From contig JAEUUO010000041.1 in NCBI GenBank assembly GCA_016787575.1, positions 1-63,065 of the forward strand: DNA of 63,065 nt, written 5' to 3'. The position numbers and the translations under genes were made by a program. The notes below the pieces were generated by a model that was not told the DNA's origin, made no database searches, and was given only the letters and a program-made list of their open reading frames with translations. Each line of letters starts with the position of its first letter. Within the stretch, counting starts at the first letter, position 1. This document shows positions 61,698-63,065 of the stretch, one piece after another. This DNA is from Saprospiraceae bacterium. GTDB taxonomy: Bacteria; Bacteroidota; Bacteroidia; Chitinophagales; Saprospiraceae.

Positions 61698-62600
61698 CTA
61701 TGAGTTTCTTATTGTTCTTAAAAAATACATTTCTAAATCTTCGGTAAACAGATAAACTTGTTGAGGGGCCAAATTTTTCTCAACTAATAGTTTTGAAATG
61801 TTTTCAGGATTTGCAATAGCTTCACTATTTGTAATTTCTATTTCGTCATTGTTTGTGATTACAGCTTTGTAATTTGCTTCTGATAATTCCTGAGCAGCCT
61901 TCCAATTGTCTGATGTTTTTACAACAATTTTCTTAATAAGCTGGTCGGTTAGTTCTTTTATGGTTAGTTCTTTTACCAATTTGCCTTGGTGAATTATACC
62001 TAAGCGACTTGCTATTTTAGAAATTTCACCAAGTATGTGGCTTGAAAGAAAAATTGTTGAACCACTGTTTGCAAGATCTTTGAGCAATTCTCTCACTTCT
62101 ACAATTCCTTCTGGATCTAAACCGTTAATTGGCTCATCAAGTATTAATAGTTTTGGCTTGTGCATCAGTGCTTTAGCTAAACCTAATCGCTGTTGATTGC
62201 CGAGTGATAGAACATTTGCTTTTTTGTCCTTGTAGTTTGTCAACTTTAATTTCTCAATGATGTCGTCAATTAAAGTTGGGTTGGTTAATTGTCGGAGTTT
62301 GTAATAGACCTTTAAGTTATCGGCCACTGAAAGGTTTGGGTAAGAATAGGGAGTTTCTACTAAATAGCCGATATCGTTCCATTGGTTAAACTGAGGTGTA
62401 AGTTGCTTATTAAACAATCTAATGTTGCCCTTGTCGGGTTTAATCATGCCAAGAAACATTCGTATCAAGGTCGTTTTACCTGCACCGTTTAATCCAAGAA
62501 ATCCGTAAATTTCACCTTCTTTCACATGAATAGAAATATTGTCCGAAGCAGGAGTTGTCCTGAAGTATTTAGTGAGTGAGTTTGTTCTGATAATATCCAC
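61698..62600 (-). CDS. ABC transporter ATP-binding protein
   Basis: This ATPase of about 300 residues has Walker A FLGLNGAGKTTLIRMFLG, a degenerate signature VLSLGNQQRLGLAKALMHKP, Walker B LLILDEPINGLDPEGI and the H-loop SSHILGEI. A C-terminal extension of about 85 residues is like that of bacitracin/nisin-type BcrA ATPases. I chose the GTG at 62600, which precedes the first conserved strand; the frame opens at a TTG at 62633 inside a GC-rich repeat-like sequence. It is in an operon with the permease. Confidence 0.92.
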   Translation of the reverse strand: MDIIRTNSLTKYFRTTPASDNISIHVKEGEIYGFLGLNGAGKTTLIRMFLGMIKPDKGNIRLFNKQLTPQFNQWNDIGYLVETPYSYPNLSVADNLKVYYKLRQLTNPTLIDDIIEKLKLTNYKDKKANVLSLGNQQRLGLAKALMHKPKLLILDEPINGLDPEGIVEVRELLKDLANSGSTIFLSSHILGEISKIASRLGIIHQGKLVKELTIKELTDQLIKKIVVKTSDNWKAAQELSEANYKAVITNNDEIEITNSEAIANPENISKLLVEKNLAPQQVYLFTEDLEMYFLRTIRNS

Positions 62601-62927
62601 GTAAGATGGTCGGTTTGCATTTGCAGCACACAAACAAATCTACATAATTATTGTCGTAAACAACTTAGGCATGCAGATACATTCGACCAGGCTCTTAAAT
62701 TTTAATAATTGTTTTTGGCTTAAAAAATAGAAATCAACCTAAAATTGCTTAAAATTAAATTTAATAGTTTGGAGTTAAAAAAGCTAAAAAGCAAGTTTAT
62801 AATCTATAGCCTGAACAGCTAAACTGCCACATCCAAATCAGCAAGAAGAAGTAAGATGTCCGTAAGCAGTCAAAAAAGTTGATACAGCTTATTTTTGGCT
62901 ATGGCTTCCAGTCTTTCACCAAAAACC
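62601..62927. other. Intergenic region before the IS, 327 bp
   Basis: No gene was recognised. GGTTTGCATTTGCAGCACAC at 62612-62631, self-complementary around TGCA, resembles cassette-type intergenic motifs. The rest is AT-rich and must hold the promoter of the ABC operon. Confidence 0.4.
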
Positions 62928-63065
62928 TGGAATTGCTCAAAAAACCGGACACAAAAGCTAAGCCTCTAGTCGGTTAGATAATAATTGATTTTTCTGTAAT
63001 GGACTCATAAAGTTAATCGAACTGTGTTTTCTATGAGTATTATACCATCTTTCGATATAATCAAA
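62928..63065 (-). mobile_element. IS3-family insertion sequence, end only
   Basis: The element is cut by the right window edge. Its terminal inverted repeat is probably TGGAATTGCTCAAAAAACCG from 62928, continuing GACA, with the TG end expected of IS3 members. The transposase C-terminus lies just inside. The left end and any target duplication cannot be seen. Confidence 0.75.
62957..63065 (-). CDS. IS3 family transposase, C-terminal fragment (partial at window edge)
   Basis: Thirty-five codons are visible, reading FDYIERWYNTHRKHSSINFM then SPLQKNQLLSNRLEA and a TAG stop. This is the standard C-terminus of the IS3 OrfB integrase domain (YIE-x-WYN-x-x-R-x-HS...SP). The catalytic DDE residues lie beyond the window. 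Confidence 0.9.

Overview
The window looks like a chromosome segment of an AT-rich member of the Bacteroidota. The evidence is Bacteroidota-type -7 promoter boxes (TAnnTTTG), a hybrid beta-propeller/Y_Y_Y/LytS-type sensor kinase, DUF5777 and PAP2/haloperoxidase proteins, and lipoproteins with the short lipobox typical of the phylum. Placement near Saprospiria/Chitinophagia is an inference from gene content and was not tested. No rRNA or tRNA gene was seen.

1-5.7 kb: a complete type II-C CRISPR-Cas system. Thirteen identical 47-bp repeats (the array runs off the left edge) are followed by cas2, cas1 and a compact 1059-residue cas9, all on the minus strand. A divergent tracrRNA beside the cas9 start has a perfect 14-nt anti-repeat, hairpins and a terminator. 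Each repeat carries a -7-like box near its 3' end. 5.7-6.2 kb holds the decayed remains of what looks like an AAA_14/DUF4143 ATPase gene.

6.4-39 kb: mostly intact core or lineage genes. They are RNase Y; a DUF1624 membrane protein; a FAD/Fe-S oxidase; a NuoE-NuoF-like fusion; a thiolase; a block with two YceI proteins, a LytS/LytR two-component pair, two haem-binding lipoproteins, an OB-fold protein and a DUF5777 barrel; a barrel plus vanadium-haloperoxidase/PAP2 pair; ElaA; phosphohexomutase; Pcm; a kynurenine-type tryptophan catabolism operon (RidA-like deaminase, tryptophan 2,3-dioxygenase, ACMSD-like decarboxylase); a BNR-repeat protein with a membrane-bound winged-helix regulator; a zinc-ribbon/alpha-CTD/AlkD fusion; a serine hydrolase and a TonB-like protein.

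39-63 kb: an accessory region, mostly on the minus strand. It has sulfatase and YHYH lipoproteins; an overlapping operon for a GpgS-like glycosyltransferase/HAD fusion plus two Na+/H+ antiporters; a fused trehalose-phosphate synthase/phosphatase (OtsA-OtsB); many small stress or detoxification genes (AhpD-like, DUF1348, AraC, SnoaL-like, NmrA, Crp, YciI, GNAT, two SDRs, cupin); an ABC exporter; and an IS3-family insertion sequence cut by the right edge. Several genes are broken: an AraC regulator and a YciI gene by single-base slips in homopolymers, and cupin, tautomerase and alcohol-dehydrogenase-like genes by stops. At least four intergenic spacers hold 120-140 bp imperfect palindromes that resemble one another and may be recombination sites of a cassette array without an integrase. 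Compatible-solute synthesis together with sodium export suggests a salt/osmotic adaptation island.
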